DNA from: Cornus controversa
Lineage: Eukaryota; Streptophyta; Magnoliopsida; Cornales; Cornaceae
Length of the DNA stretch: 64,000 bases
NCBI GenBank assembly: GCA_026545225.1
Contig: CM048849.1
Coordinates: forward strand, 32,498,336 to 32,562,335
Reading direction: 5' to 3'
Below the pieces are notes generated by a model. It was given only the letters and a program-made list of their open reading frames with translations. It did no database searches and was not told the DNA's origin. The position numbers and the translations under genes were made by a program. How positions within the stretch are numbered: the stretch's first letter is position 1; each line of letters opens with the position of its first letter. Of this stretch, positions 1 through 11,144 are shown piece by piece.

Positions 1-1204
1 GTCACTTTGGGACCACATACTCTGCTCACGCTTTTCGGACTACTAACTCGACGGAAGCGACACCTGCTTGGCCAAGTTTTGGGTCTTGCACCCTAGAGTT
101 CAATACCCTTATTAATTCTCACACATGCCCCAAAAATTTCGCTTTTCACATAATGTACACTTATCAAATAAATGCACAAAATTCACACAATGCAATGCTT
201 TTATCGAAACAATGCATTTTTCCTTCTCATCCCAAGCTTGTCACAATGCCAATACACTCATATCATGAAAATCATCATGCTTATGCATTTTCAAGAAAAT
301 TATATCTTTCATGCACAATTCTAAATAGAAACTCAGATTTTCAATACTTCCACCAAATGAACACAATTTCTTCAAAAGCATTCATAGTCTTAACTTCACA
401 TATGCAACATATATAAGTCCTAACTAACATGTTAGACATATCCATGTGCATAAATCACATTTTCATATATACATACATATACACAAAATCCTAAACTCAA
501 GAAATCTCAACCTATCTTTCATGTCACAAATATATGACCTATAGAATCAAAGTAAAGATGAGTCTAGCACCCCTATCTCAAATATTAGGCTTTGAATCCC
601 TCTTTTGAAAATCCCAGCTTTCTCAACTTCATGAAACGGAGACTTTGATCGGTTCAAACTGATGCCCTTGGAGTCCCCTACACACTTCCCTTCTTCGGGA
701 ATGTTCGAATCACACCTTAAGCCTTCCAAATTCTAGAGAGAAGGGAGAGAGATGAAGTGGGAGCTTTATAGAGAGAGAGAGATTCATAAAATGAAATATC
801 TCAGACCCTTTTTGATATTTACCTCAACCCTAGGGACGTGAAATGACCATTTTACCCCCGGGCCACTTAATGTACCTTCCCGACCTCAGAATTAATTTTC
901 AAAAACTCCGTTGGTCTCGAAATCACTCCCTCAACACTCTAAATATTTTGTTTAAGACATTCCCCAAAATAAATAATTTTGAGAATTTTTTGAATTTCTG
1001 GGCCCACTTAAGTCGCATCTCGGGCCCCGATTTAACCAAAAAATCAAACTTTTTTAAAAGTTTCTAAAACTTCTCAAAATCATACTCCAACCTTCTAAAC
1101 ATGTTCCTCGCATTCAAAACATGTTAAATTTCATTTAAAGTGCATTTATAACAATAAATGATGAGAAAAATCAAAATCGGCCAAAATTGGGCACGATCTC
1201 TACA
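1..1204 (-). mobile_element. LTR of family A, cut by the window edge
   Basis: This stretch matches 55950-57108 over its length. Shared blocks include the phrase around 12-40 (accacatactctgctcacgc), the block at 868-890 (cttcccgacctc) and the terminal block at 1176-1204. Read on the minus strand it begins TGTAGAGATC at 1204, the same start as the elements at 57108 (minus) and 60403 (plus). No coding capacity is seen, so the small ORFs here are incidental. A GA-rich run lies at 735-780. The other end lies outside the window, so its target duplication cannot be checked. Confidence 0.75.
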
Positions 1205-2151
1205 CGATTGGACTCCATGGGCTGCAAGTGCTCCATTGTAGGGGGAGTTATGAAGATCACTAGGGGCTACATAGTATTAATGCAAGAAAAATAGAGTGGA
1301 GGTTTGTACCGTCTGGTGGGGAGTGTCACTAACACTTTGACTTCGATTGTGGATAGGAAATGGGGTGCACATAGTAACAAGATATTGAGATGTGTTTCGT
1401 TTGATTTATCGAAGACACGAGTTGCACATTTTTAGATAGACGAGGGTGAGATGAAAGTTATTGCTTAGAGAAGGGTTACATCGAAGCCCCCTTTTAAAGT
1501 CACTTGATATTGTTGAATTGACACAACTATATGAATATATTGGTTGTGTGGATCAAAGGGGAGTATTGTTTCATACTTGATTTGGGTTATGTAGCTGGAG
1601 TTTGAAAGGCCGATGAATCGTTTGTACATTTGCAGGTGGGAGTCTCGTGTATTGAAGACTTGTCAAAAAAATTTATCAAGGGGGAGATTGTTGGGTTGGC
1701 TCAAATTTTTATTATAATTAGGTTTCTATTATAGAGTTATATCTTATTACGTAATTTCTTAGTAGACAAGTCTTGATCTCAAGGAAGGAAAGTTCTTGTT
1801 AGACAACCCTTGGGCTTTAAAGAATTGTAATCCTTGTCCACCTAGAAATTAGGTTTTGGATTCTATAAATAGTTTCCTATATATATTATGGGTTGAGACT
1901 TATGAGAAGAAAATAGGCAATACTCTCTTTGATATTGAGAATCACTTTCATTGTTTTTTAGAGGGCAGTTAGAGAGAGAATTCTTGTTTAGAATTTGTGA
2001 TTTCCTTTTGAGTGAGATTGAGTGTATAAGGGTTAAGGGTTGAAAGAATTACAGTGCCAGTCATTGTCTATATTTTGCCTTGTTATATACAGTAAAGCTA
2101 TATTCAGCTTTGTATATTTTTGTAATCCTTGTAATGTTCAGATTTATAACA
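1205..2151 (+). mobile_element. 3' end of an unclassified LTR retrotransposon with LTR at about 1689-2151
   Basis: A polypurine tract (aagggggaga, 1677-1687) immediately precedes TGTTGGGTTGG at 1689, the classical junction between internal region and 3' LTR. The putative LTR has a TATA-like box (tataaatag, about 1864) and may end near 2151 at ataaca. The 480 bases upstream are probably internal sequence but contain no intact reading frame I can assign. The right end is a guess because no second LTR is present for comparison. Confidence 0.45.
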
Positions 2152-3490
2152 TATGTTACGGTTTTTAAAGGTAAATTGTTTAGTTTGGTTTTTCAAGCTT
2201 GTATGTAATGTTCAAATTTTTTAAAGGTTTGTCTATTCAGATTTGTATGCACTACTTCTCATTGTTATAAGGTTATTTTGTGAAATTCCGATTTCATTTT
2301 TCTTAGAAATGCATGGTGGAAGATGAATGAAATTATAAGAATATGCAGGGATTGAAATTATAGAAAAGATAGATCTTCTAAATAGAGTGACTTTGCAATG
2401 TGCACATGAAGATGACAAATTTGTGTTTGCAAGAGCCATTTTGATCACTTCTCATTAAATTCTTTATTCAAACAATTAGAAAATGCTTTAGGGAAAATTA
2501 ATTGTAAGAATGACTTAAGATGGGAATTCTTTGTTCAGAAATGCCTTTGGTAAAATTAACTTTATTTTTGTTAAAAATCATTTGAATAATTTTCCATCCT
2601 TATACCAACATTAAAAGTTTTAGGCACGGATAACTTTCAAAATTATTAATTCTCACTGGTTGTTCATAGAAGATTTTATACAAAGTAAAATTATTCACAA
2701 AAATAAAGTTGAAGAAATATTAGTCCAAAAAGTGGCCTTAAAAAAGACAGAATTTTAGATTTGAGTAAGGAAAAAAAAAATAATGTGTATAAGTTCTTTA
2801 AAAGCCATTAGATATTGATGAGTTTTAATCTAATTAATTAAACAAAAAAATAAATTATAAAATAAAAAACAAATTAAGAACAATCATTGACAAACTTGTT
2901 TTTTATTTTTCCTACCAATCTTTTTGACAACACTTTAAGTTACTAAACATGTTTTCAATATTTTATTTTCAAAAATTTTGCAATACTTTAATGCTACCAA
3001 ACATGTTTTCATGTTTTTGCTTCCCAAATTAATACAACAATTTTTACTTATCTAACATGCTTTCATCACTGTTAAACACGACAAAAAAGAAACAATGTTT
3101 ATGTTTTAGATGGGAAAAAAAAAGAAGCATAAAACGTTTTGGTAACCGAGCCCTTTGATAACATGTTGATTCAAAAGATTAAATGCTTCATTTAACCGAA
3201 TCTATGTGCCGGCTAAGTGTCAAATGAGATAAGAGAGTGATTTGGATCGAAAAATGAGAGTTTGAAGATTGTAGAGAGAAGAGAGAGAGAGAGAGTAGGT
3301 TACTGTCCGAAACATGTCTAGAATCAAAATAGATATGATGGTGCTCTCTCTCCCTCCGGAAAGGTACCCGTGAGTCTACAACTTCTCTCAAGCATTGTAC
3401 TATTTATTTTCTTCATTGATCATCCATTTGCTAGCGACAATTTAAGGGCTTCGTTTCATTCCCAGACTGTTACAGATCAAAAGCCTCAAT
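2152..3490. other. AT-rich intergenic DNA upstream of the PPR gene
   Basis: No gene was recognised. A (GA)n run at 3281-3298 and a CT/GA-rich zone around 3340-3395 lie in the probable promoter or 5' leader of the PPR gene. The short minus-strand ORFs here are low-complexity and not convincing. Confidence 0.5.
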
Positions 3491-5170
3491 ATGAGTAGTC
3501 GAACCCGGTTTATGAAGTCTGTCAGCAATCAAAGCAGGTTTGATTTCACTAACCTTGACGATGCCCTGGTAATGTTTGATCAAATGTCTCAAATGCGACC
3601 TCTTCCTTCAATTGTGCATTTTAATAAATTGTTAGCGGCCATTGTGAGAATGAAACATTACCAGACCGCGATTTCTTTGTCAAATAAATTGGAATCCTTA
3701 GGAATGGATGAGTCAAACGCTTATACTCTAGGCATCATGATGAATTGTTACTGCCATTTGAATCGGGTCGATCTGGGTTTCTCTGTTCTGGGGAGAACTC
3801 TGAAGCTTGGTTATGAAGTGAACTGTGCAATGCTCACCACATTGATGAGGGGACTGTGTAGTGAGGATAGAATAGGTCAGGCAGTAGGGTTGTTTAATGA
3901 CATGGTGGCAAAAGGGTTTCAACCCAGTACAATTACTTGCGGAACCATTATAAATGGATTGTGCAAAACGGGAAACACTAGCGCCGCTATTGAGTTGGTT
4001 AAGAAGATGGAAGAGAGAAATTGGGTAGCTGAGGTTTTTCATTATAGTATGATCATCGACAGTCTTTGTAAGGACAGACTCATAGCTGAGGCATTTGAAC
4101 TCTTTTCAGAAATGATCTGTAAAGGCATTTCGCCGGATGTTTTCATTTACAACTCCTTAATCCTTGGCCTATGCAATTCAAACCAGTGGAAAGAGGCTAC
4201 AAGATTGTTGAATGAAATGGTGGACCGAAAAATCAAACCGAATGTAACAACCTTCACTATATTGGTGAATGCACTTTGTAACGAAGGGAAGGTTGCAGAA
4301 GCAGTAGAAATAGTTGAAGTGATGATTCAAAGAGGTGAGGAGCCTGATACAGTCACTTACAGTGCACTGGTGGACGGTTATTGTTTGCAAAGAAAATTTG
4401 ACGAGGCAAAGAAGATATTTAATTTGATGGTAAGTAGGGGTTGTGCCCCTGATGTTCACAGCTATAACACCTTGATTAACGGATATTGTAAGAAGCAAAG
4501 AATGGATGATGCTTTAAGGCTTTTTCAAGAAATTTCTTGGATGGGATTGGTTCCTAATACTGTTACTTACACCATTCTTATAGGTGGTTTCTGTCATGCG
4601 GGAAAACCTCTAGTTGCACAACAACTTCTAAGTGAGATGCGAGCCCGTGGCCAACATCCTGATTTTGTAACCTACTATACTTTATTAGATGGACTGTGTA
4701 AAAACCAATGTCTTGCTGAGGCCATGGCCTTGTTTCGAGAGATGGAAGAACGTGGATTGCATCCTAATATTGTGGTTTACAACATCATCATTGATGGTAT
4801 GTGCAGAGCTGGAAACATTAAAGCTGCAAGAGAACTCTTAAGTAGTCTTTCTATGAAAAGGTTGCGACCTTGTGTTCGTACATATACTATTATGATCAAT
4901 GGACTCTGCAAGGAAGGGTTGTTAAGTGAAGCCAACATGTTGCTCAAGGAAATGGAAGAGAGTGGTTGCTCACCAGATGGTTTCACTTACAATATAATTG
5001 TCCAGGGATTTCTTCGAAACAATGAGACGTTAAGGGCAATGCAACTTCTTCAAGAAATGGTTGAGAAGGGATTCTCTACTGATGCATGTACTATGACCCT
5101 GTTATTGAATTTATCAAATAATAGTGGATTGGATCAGTCAGTCTTGGAGATGCTCAATAAGTTTCTGTGA
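3491..5170 (+). CDS. P-class PPR protein, Restorer-of-fertility-like (RFL)
   Basis: The 559-residue intronless ORF consists almost entirely of about 14 tandem 35-residue P-type PPR motifs, from about residue 39 to 530, followed by a tail of about 28 residues. Diagnostic repeats read VTYxxLIxGLCKxGxxxEA with G-x-x-PD/N ends. The segment RPLPSIVHFNKLLAAIVRMK (about 36-55) is typical of the RFL group. Members of this family bind organellar, mostly mitochondrial, transcripts sequence-specifically and affect their processing; some restore fertility in CMS lines. ATG 3491 is the first in-frame methionine after the stop at 3443. The resulting N-terminus is short and basic, and no long targeting peptide is obvious. 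In another frame just upstream, 3427-3490 reads SFHSQTVTDQKP, resembling an RFL leader, so a frameshift or altered start is possible. The specific target is unknown. Confidence 0.93.
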   Translation: MSSRTRFMKSVSNQSRFDFTNLDDALVMFDQMSQMRPLPSIVHFNKLLAAIVRMKHYQTAISLSNKLESLGMDESNAYTLGIMMNCYCHLNRVDLGFSVLGRTLKLGYEVNCAMLTTLMRGLCSEDRIGQAVGLFNDMVAKGFQPSTITCGTIINGLCKTGNTSAAIELVKKMEERNWVAEVFHYSMIIDSLCKDRLIAEAFELFSEMICKGISPDVFIYNSLILGLCNSNQWKEATRLLNEMVDRKIKPNVTTFTILVNALCNEGKVAEAVEIVEVMIQRGEEPDTVTYSALVDGYCLQRKFDEAKKIFNLMVSRGCAPDVHSYNTLINGYCKKQRMDDALRLFQEISWMGLVPNTVTYTILIGGFCHAGKPLVAQQLLSEMRARGQHPDFVTYYTLLDGLCKNQCLAEAMALFREMEERGLHPNIVVYNIIIDGMCRAGNIKAARELLSSLSMKRLRPCVRTYTIMINGLCKEGLLSEANMLLKEMEESGCSPDGFTYNIIVQGFLRNNETLRAMQLLQEMVEKGFSTDACTMTLLLNLSNNSGLDQSVLEMLNKFL

Positions 5171-6672
5171 TCTTTATTGGTTTTTCTGATGTTAGGTCAA
5201 GTTCCATATTTTGTTGGCCTTGCAGTGTGTTGCATGTATGGCCTATTGATGTGTCTTCTATATGTTTTTGGGTGAAATTATTGTTCCATGACAAGTATGA
5301 AGGAGAGAACCTGAGGCGTTGGCTGATGTTGGGGAACTTAAGAAGAATGCCGGAGGGATTTGTATGAATCTGGTTGACTAGATGGGATAAGGAAGGTGGC
5401 TTGGTGAAAACAAGCAAGGGATTGTTTCTCTGAAGATGACAAAGTTGCTGCTGAAGCATATGGGAATGGTGTTTCAATAATCTCAAAAATAATGCTGGAG
5501 GGAATTGGATGAAACTGCTTGACAAGATGGGATATAAAGAACGTGGCTTGGTGAAAACAAGGAAGGGATTGTTTCTCTGATCAAAATAAAGTTGCTGCTG
5601 AAGTATATGGGAATGAGTTTCAATGATTACAAAAAGACACTAGCTGTCCTGAGAGGCATTTGTAATTTAGGTAACAGCCCCTTTCCAATCCATCAGCTTG
5701 ATCCATACACCTTGTGCTTCTATTGCCTCCTTCGCACTTTTTCATGAGCTTTCAGATTTCTGTTGGTTTTTTTCCTCTCTTTATACATTTCTTCAAGAGG
5801 ACCTTTGAGGTACTCTTTACCTCCTCTCTCTCTCTCTCTAAATATGTATCTAACTAATCATCCTAGACATATTTCAGCTTTTTGACCTCTTTGATACTGA
5901 ATGAAGGACTCAATGGAAAAATGCAAGTTTGTCCAATTGTGGTAATTTAAAAATAATTATTGAACTATATAAACTTTTTGAATAGGAGAAATATTACTAT
6001 TTGAGCATCTTTTATAATTAAAAAATAAAAATTATATATACTCAATTGTTCTCTAATGCTCGTTCTATTCTGTCTTTTTTGGAAAATTCTTTTTCCTCAG
6101 AGAATAAAAATGAAAAATATTATGTAAAAATTTGTTTGGTCTGCCCAACTATATTTGAAATAACTTTAGCATTTTGTTATCTTGTTAGAAAGATATTCTG
6201 CAATTAGGAAGTGAAAATGATTGCAAATTTTACTGGTTCTGTTGATCATAAAAGTATATCTAATAGTCAGAGCCATTTACTGTTTTGAGCCCTATTTCTT
6301 GGTAAGGGTATTTAGCTTTTGTTCATAGTGAAAAAAAAACAAAACGCATCCAGAGGTACTGTCCTCTTATGGCTCAACAAATAAAGCAAAAGAGACTGAT
6401 ACAAAGGTATTGTCCTCTGATGGCTTACGTTTTTAGTTGTTTAACCTTGACATTGCAAGCCATCACTATTTCAATGTGAGTGTGCTGAATTATTTGCATT
6501 CCAATCAGAATCTATAAAGTTGTATGTAATCAATTTTTATGTAGTTGGTCTTTTTGCTGCAGATTTCTAACACCTGCTTTCATAATTGGTTCATGAGTAT
6601 TTGATGCTTTTATCATGTTGGTTGCTGGATGCTCTTTCTTTTAAGCGCAGGATTTTGTTCCAAGTTCTTTGT
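5171..6672 (+). other. 3' flank of PPR gene, non-coding
   Basis: Degenerate exon-like phrases (for example around 5280-5650) and a CT-rich stretch at 5816-5841 are seen. The whole stretch is duplicated at 7230-8794. No intact gene was recognised. It may be 3' UTR plus the promoter of the gene whose first exon begins at 6673. Confidence 0.45.
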
Positions 6673-6795
6673 GATGGCGTCTGGTGGTAATCGTACTAGG
6701 TCTAATAAAGCTGTCCCTATGGGACATCCTCCCCCAGTTGAGGGTGCTGCAGATGATGTTGCAGCATTGACAACTCTACGCACCCAGTCAAGTTG
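6673..6795 (+). CDS. First coding exon of an unrecognised gene, possibly transposase-derived (copy 1)
   Basis: ATG at 6673 opens about 41 codons beginning MASGGNRTRSNKAVPMGH and running to a plausible GT splice donor (gtaatt) near 6797. A further Gln/Ser-rich piece (QNQGESQSTSSKGNTQ) is readable at 6891-6938. The duplicate at 8795 is conserved in the coding part. Together with the coiled-coil exon at 10303, the layout resembles plant En/Spm-type Transposase_24 fragments, but I do not recognise the N-terminus and the splice phases do not join cleanly. Treat it as a probable pseudogene or partial gene. Confidence 0.35.
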
Positions 6796-6968
6796 GGGTA
6801 ATTTTTACTACATTATTTGTGATAGTTTATATTATTATTTTATTTCATGCCTTTTTTGAATAAGAATATTGCTATCTTTCAATCAAGATTCAAAACCAAG
6901 GTGAAAGCCAAAGTACAAGTTCAAAGGGGTAACACCCAGTACAACAAACACACCAAAAAAAATTCTGT

Positions 6969-7229
6969 ATGGAAGGGTTGTTAAGCGAAGCAAACATGTT
7001 GCTCAAGAAAATGGAAGAGAGTGGTTGCTCACCAGATGGTTGCACTTACGATATAATTTTCCAGGGATTTCTTCGAAACAATGAGACGTTAAGGGCAATG
7101 GAACTTCTTCAAAAAATGGGTGAGAAGGGATTCTCTACTGAGGCATGTACTATTACCCTGTTATTGAATTTATCAAATAATAGTGGATTGGATCAGTCAG
7201 TTTTGGAGATGCTCAATAAGTTTCTGTGA
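6969..7229 (+). pseudogene. Truncated PPR copy (last two repeats)
   Basis: The 86 codons match the C-terminal 85 residues of the PPR protein at 3491-5170 with about ten differences. It starts inside PPR motif 13 and keeps the stop codon. The ATG at 6969 is created exactly at the tandem-duplication junction and is in frame with the PPR sequence. No promoter came with it, and two and a half repeats are too few to bind RNA specifically, so it is most likely inert. Confidence 0.85.
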
Positions 7230-8794
7230 TCTCTATTGGTTTTTCTGATGTTACGTAAAAGTTTCATATTTTGTTGGCCTTGCAGTGTGCTGTATGTATG
7301 TTTTATTGATTCTTGTATCAGTGTCTTCTTCATGTTTTTGGGTGAAATTATTGTTCCATGAGAAGTCCGAAGGAGAGAACCTGAGTTGTTGGCTGATGTT
7401 GGGGACCTTAAGAAGTATGCCGGAGGGATTTGTATGAATCTGGCTGACTAGATGGATAAGGAAGGTGGCTTGGTGAAAACGAGCAAGGGATTGTTTATCT
7501 GAAAAAAACAAAGTTGCTGCTGAAGCATTTATGGGAATGGTGTTTCAATGATCAAAATAATAATGCTGGAGGGAATTGGATGAAACTGCTTGACAAGATG
7601 GGATATAAAGAAGGTGACTTGGCGAAACAAGGTAGGGATTGTTTCTCTGATCAAAGCAAAGTTCTGCTGAAGTATATGGGAATGAGTTTCAATGATTACA
7701 AAAAGACACTAGTTACAAAGCTCCAAAACTTGCCATACAATGAGTGATCATTTGCTCTGCCTTTGTTTGTCAGGATATTTGGGAACAGCCCCTTCCAATC
7801 CATCTGCTCTATCCATCCACCTCGTGCTTCTATTGCTTCCTGCGCACTTTTTCATGAGCTTTCAGATTTCTGTTGGCGATTGACTCTCTTTATCCATTTC
7901 TTCAAGAGGATCTGTGAGGTACTCTTTACTTCCCCTCTCTCTCTCTCTATAAATATATATCTAATGAATCATCATAGACATATTTCACCCTTTGGCCTCA
8001 TTGATGCTGAATGAAGGACTAAATGGAAAAATGCAAATTTGTCCAATTGTGATAATTTTAAAAATAATTATTGAACTGTATAAAATTTTTGAATAGGAGA
8101 AATATTACCATTTGAGCATCTTTTATAATTAAAAAATAAAATTATATATACTCTGAATCGTTCTCTAATGCCTGTTCTATTCTGTTTTTTTGGAATATTC
8201 TTTTTCCTCAGAGAATAAAAATGAAAAATATTGTGTAAAAATTTGTTTGGTCTGCCCAACTATATTTGAAAATAACTTAAGCATTTCGTTATCTTGTTAA
8301 AAAGATATTCTGCTATTAGGAAGTGAAAATGATTACAAATTTTGCTGGTTCTTTTGATCATAAAAGTATATCTAATAGTCAGAGCCATTTACTGTTTTGA
8401 GCCCTATTTCTTGGCAAGGGTATTTAGCTTTTGTTCATAGTGGGAAAAAACAAAACCCATCCGGAGGTACTGTCCTCTTATGGCTTAACAAATAAAGCAA
8501 AAGAGACTGATACAGAGGTACTGTCCTCTGATCACTTACGTTTTTAGTTGTTTACCCTTGACATTGCAAGCCATCACTATTTCAAAGTGAGCGTGCTGAA
8601 TTATTTGCATTTAGTTACATCCCAATCAGAATATATGAAATTGTATCTCATCAAATTTTATTTAGTTGGCCTTTTGGCTGCAGATTTCTTACACCTGCTT
8701 TCATAGTTGGTTCATAAGTATTTGATGCTTTTATCATGTTGGTTGCTGGATGCTCTTTCTTGTTAGCACGTGATTTTTTTCCAAGTTCTTTGTC
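7230..8794 (+). other. Duplicate of the PPR 3' flank
   Basis: This corresponds to 5171-6672 with small indels. A 77-codon ORF (7514-7747) arises because this copy lacks the frame breaks of unit 1, but it has no recognisable domain. A CT-run lies at 7930-7950. Confidence 0.5.
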
Positions 8795-8915
8795 ATGGCG
8801 TCTGGTGGTAATCGTACTAGGTCTAATAAAGCTGTCCCTATGGGACATCCCCAGTTGAGGGTGCTGCAGATGGTGTTGCAGGATCAACAACTCTACGCAC
8901 CCAGTCAAGTCAGTG
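8795..8915 (+). pseudogene. Copy 2 of the MASGGNRTRSNK exon
   Basis: The first 18 codons equal those at 6673. A 3-base-frame-breaking deletion (hcccccagttgag versus cccagttgag) then shifts the reading frame near 8850. The second piece has an in-frame stop (cag tag) near 9058. It is therefore probably non-functional. Confidence 0.4.
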
Positions 8916-9087
8916 TAATTTTTACTGCATTATTTGTGATAGTTTTTATTATTATTTTATTTCAATCCTTTTTTTTAATAAGAATCCTTGCTATCTTTCA
9001 ATCAAGATTCAAAACCATGGTAAAAGCCAAAGTACAAGTTCAAAGGGGTAACACCCAGTAGAACAAACACACCAAAAGAAATACTGT

Positions 9088-9929
9088 TTTGCAAGCTGTC
9101 AGTTTCTTCCAACTGGAAACGCAATGCATCTGCTACTGTTTTTAGCATTTTTATTTTGGCAAAAATAGAACTCTTTAAACGAATTTCATCTGGATTCAGA
9201 ACTCTATTTCATATAGGACATATATTGCATGAATTTTGGAACTCATTTTGGAATTAACTTTGGGTTGAATTTTTGCTTGATGCGGAGATTGGGTAGTTGG
9301 GATTATCAAACAGAAAAAAGGGTTTGAGACATAAGGGGGCATCAACATTTATTCATTATGCAGGCATATAGATTTGGCCTCAACTTTGATTCTTTTATAT
9401 TCATGTGAGCACTGTAAATTGAGTTATGAATGATTGATCAAACTATTCTTGAGGTTTCTCACAATGTCAAACTTGTGTAAGTAATGCATAATGTAATTTT
9501 TTTCAAAGCTGATAAAAATGAAATATCATGTGTTATCATTCTTACGTGATTACTTGAATCACATCAAAATTATATACCCCACTAAAGATTTTGTCTGCAA
9601 CCAAAACTCCCTTCAATTACTATGGAATTGAAAATGGACTAGTTTCAAATGCTTTCAACAAAGTGCTTGGTGGAACTCCATTAGATTGATTAGTTGCATG
9701 CTTGTTTTCTTGCCCGGACAACTGAGATATGCTGCATATTCTGACTGATGACTATTAATAAAATGTATATTCCATATTAATTTGAGAGCATGTGGGCTGA
9801 AATGAATGAGATGGATTTGAGGACCTTTCTTTTCTCCTTTCTTCCCCTTTAAGAGCTTCTTGGACCTGGGTATATGTTATGATTATGGTTTATCTTAGTA
9901 ACATATTAGACCTGCCAATTCCTAGTTTT
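9088..9929. other. Non-coding, likely intron of the decayed gene
   Basis: AT-rich with no ORF of note. The splice-acceptor-like sequence before 10303 suggests that 9088-10302 was intronic, with a small element inserted in it. Confidence 0.35.
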
Positions 9930-10253
9930 TGTTGTGACAAACCGCCACGAACTAAGCACAATCATGAAACACGACAGAAAACAAAACAAGCATCACATAC
10001 AACACAAGAATTTACGTGATTCGGCGATGTGCCTACATCTACGGCGAACATATGGCGAAAGTTTTCACGATGCAAAATCAGGAGATTACAAGTGTCAACT
10101 CTAGCTCTCTCTCTCTCTCTCTCTCTTTTGGCGATTTACAGTGTTTTTTCTCTTTTTCACTCCAAATCCTAAATGCCCTTATATACTTTGATTTTTCTAG
10201 TCAAAATCGAACTGCAACGCGACCTGAGCCACGACAAAATTTGGGTCACAACA
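9930..10253. mobile_element. Small non-autonomous element with 9-bp inverted ends
   Basis: The stretch begins tgttgtgac (9930-9938) and ends gtcacaaca (10245-10253), perfect inverted ends. Its interior (aatttacgtgattcggcgatgtgcctac) has the look of a dispersed plant repeat and includes a (CT)n run at 10105-10125. No clear target duplication was found, so the class is unresolved (short LTR or MITE). Confidence 0.45.
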
Positions 10254-10302
10254 TAATAGTTTTCTTCTGCTTCTTGCAACAACTTGACTTTGTAATCTAT
10301 GT

Positions 10303-10512
10303 TTGTAGGAAGAGATGAATGCACTGCCTCAAATAACTGCTTCCGAGGTTGCTGGCCCTGTTAATGGAATTGCTACTTTTCTCCCCATTCTTGGCAAGAA
10401 GGATGGATATAAACATGGGTCTGGTTTTGGAGCAAAGCGTGCTCAATCAAGTCGCTGTAGTCGCGCAGAAATGGAGGCAGCTAATAAAAGAGCTGATGAA
10501 GCGGAAGAGTAG
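10303..10512 (+). pseudogene. Distal exon with charged helix, Transposase_24-like C-terminus?
   Basis: After a splice-acceptor-like site (tttgtag|gaagag) the frame reads EEMNALPQITASEV and then ILGKKDGYKHGSGFGAK, ending in a charged helical segment EMEAANKRADEAEE before a TAG. The pattern of a K-GYxxGxGxG motif followed by a coiled coil resembles C-termini of Ptta/En/Spm plant transposases. This is a weak family resemblance from memory, not a search result. Further sense-like codons continue in another frame to about 10640, so a frameshift is likely. Confidence 0.35.
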
Positions 10513-11144
10513 GCTTGGAACGCTGAAAATATATAGCTCAAGAGGCATTACAAAGATTAAGGGATTTGAAAGAATTTTGGATGAGCATGGTGCACAATCT
10601 CTCAATGAAGACAGGCCTTTCACCTTAATGGTAGGAGGCTGTTTTTGCCATTCAACAAAAGATTTTGTATAAACATCTTTTGGTTTATTAGGAGGCTGTG
10701 TTTTAGCTCAAGACTTTGGTGTTCAAAGCAATAGTTGGTTTACTTGGACTCTTTAACATCTGGTTTTTTTGTATAGACTGATCTTGAGTTGTACAAACAT
10801 GTTCAAAGTAATAGATTATACCTTTATTCTCTCAATGTATGTTATTGTAATGTTTTGGTCATATAAAAAATTTTAAATTAAAAATCATAAAAAAAATTAA
10901 ATTTAAAATCATAAAACTTGTGACTATATAATCACAATTTTTATGATTTTTTTAATTAAAAAAAAAACTTATTTTGTTTCACGACAGAAATTTTCTGTCA
11001 TAAATTAACTAATGTGACAAAAAAAAAAAAAAAAACTTGTAGGCCAAAAGTATGTTTAGAGAAATTTGTGTTATTTTGCAACACAAACTTGACACAAGGC
11101 ATTAGTTAAAAGTTTTTCGGACAAAAAATGGACTATTTATCATT
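10513..11144. other. AT-rich non-coding
   Basis: It holds long A/T runs and an imperfect hairpin at about 10860-11010 (ttttaaattaaaaatcataa against ttatgatttttttaattaaa). No gene is seen. Confidence 0.4.

Larger units (their letters stand above)
4912..6968 (+). repeat. Tandem duplication, unit 1 (about 2.06 kb)
   Basis: Unit 1 runs from inside PPR repeat 13, through the PPR stop codon and 3' flank, to the second exon-like piece of the downstream gene. It is directly followed by unit 2 (6971-9087) with high similarity throughout, including the intron-like AT-rich parts. Differences are scattered substitutions and small indels, so the event is not brand new. The intact PPR gene is in unit 1. 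Confidence 0.92.
6971..9087 (+). repeat. Tandem duplication, unit 2 (about 2.1 kb)
   Basis: This is the second copy of 4912-6968, starting at ggaagggttg and ending at the shared ctgt near 9087. It contains a truncated PPR 3' end (6969-7229), the 3' flank, and a second copy of the exon encoding MASGGNRTRSNKAVPMGH at 8795. Only this unit is followed by the more distal exon-like sequence at 10303. Confidence 0.92.

Noticed and set aside
4178-4498. Antisense ORFs of about 100 codons across the PPR gene
   Set aside because: They are shadows of the repeated PPR codons on the other strand.
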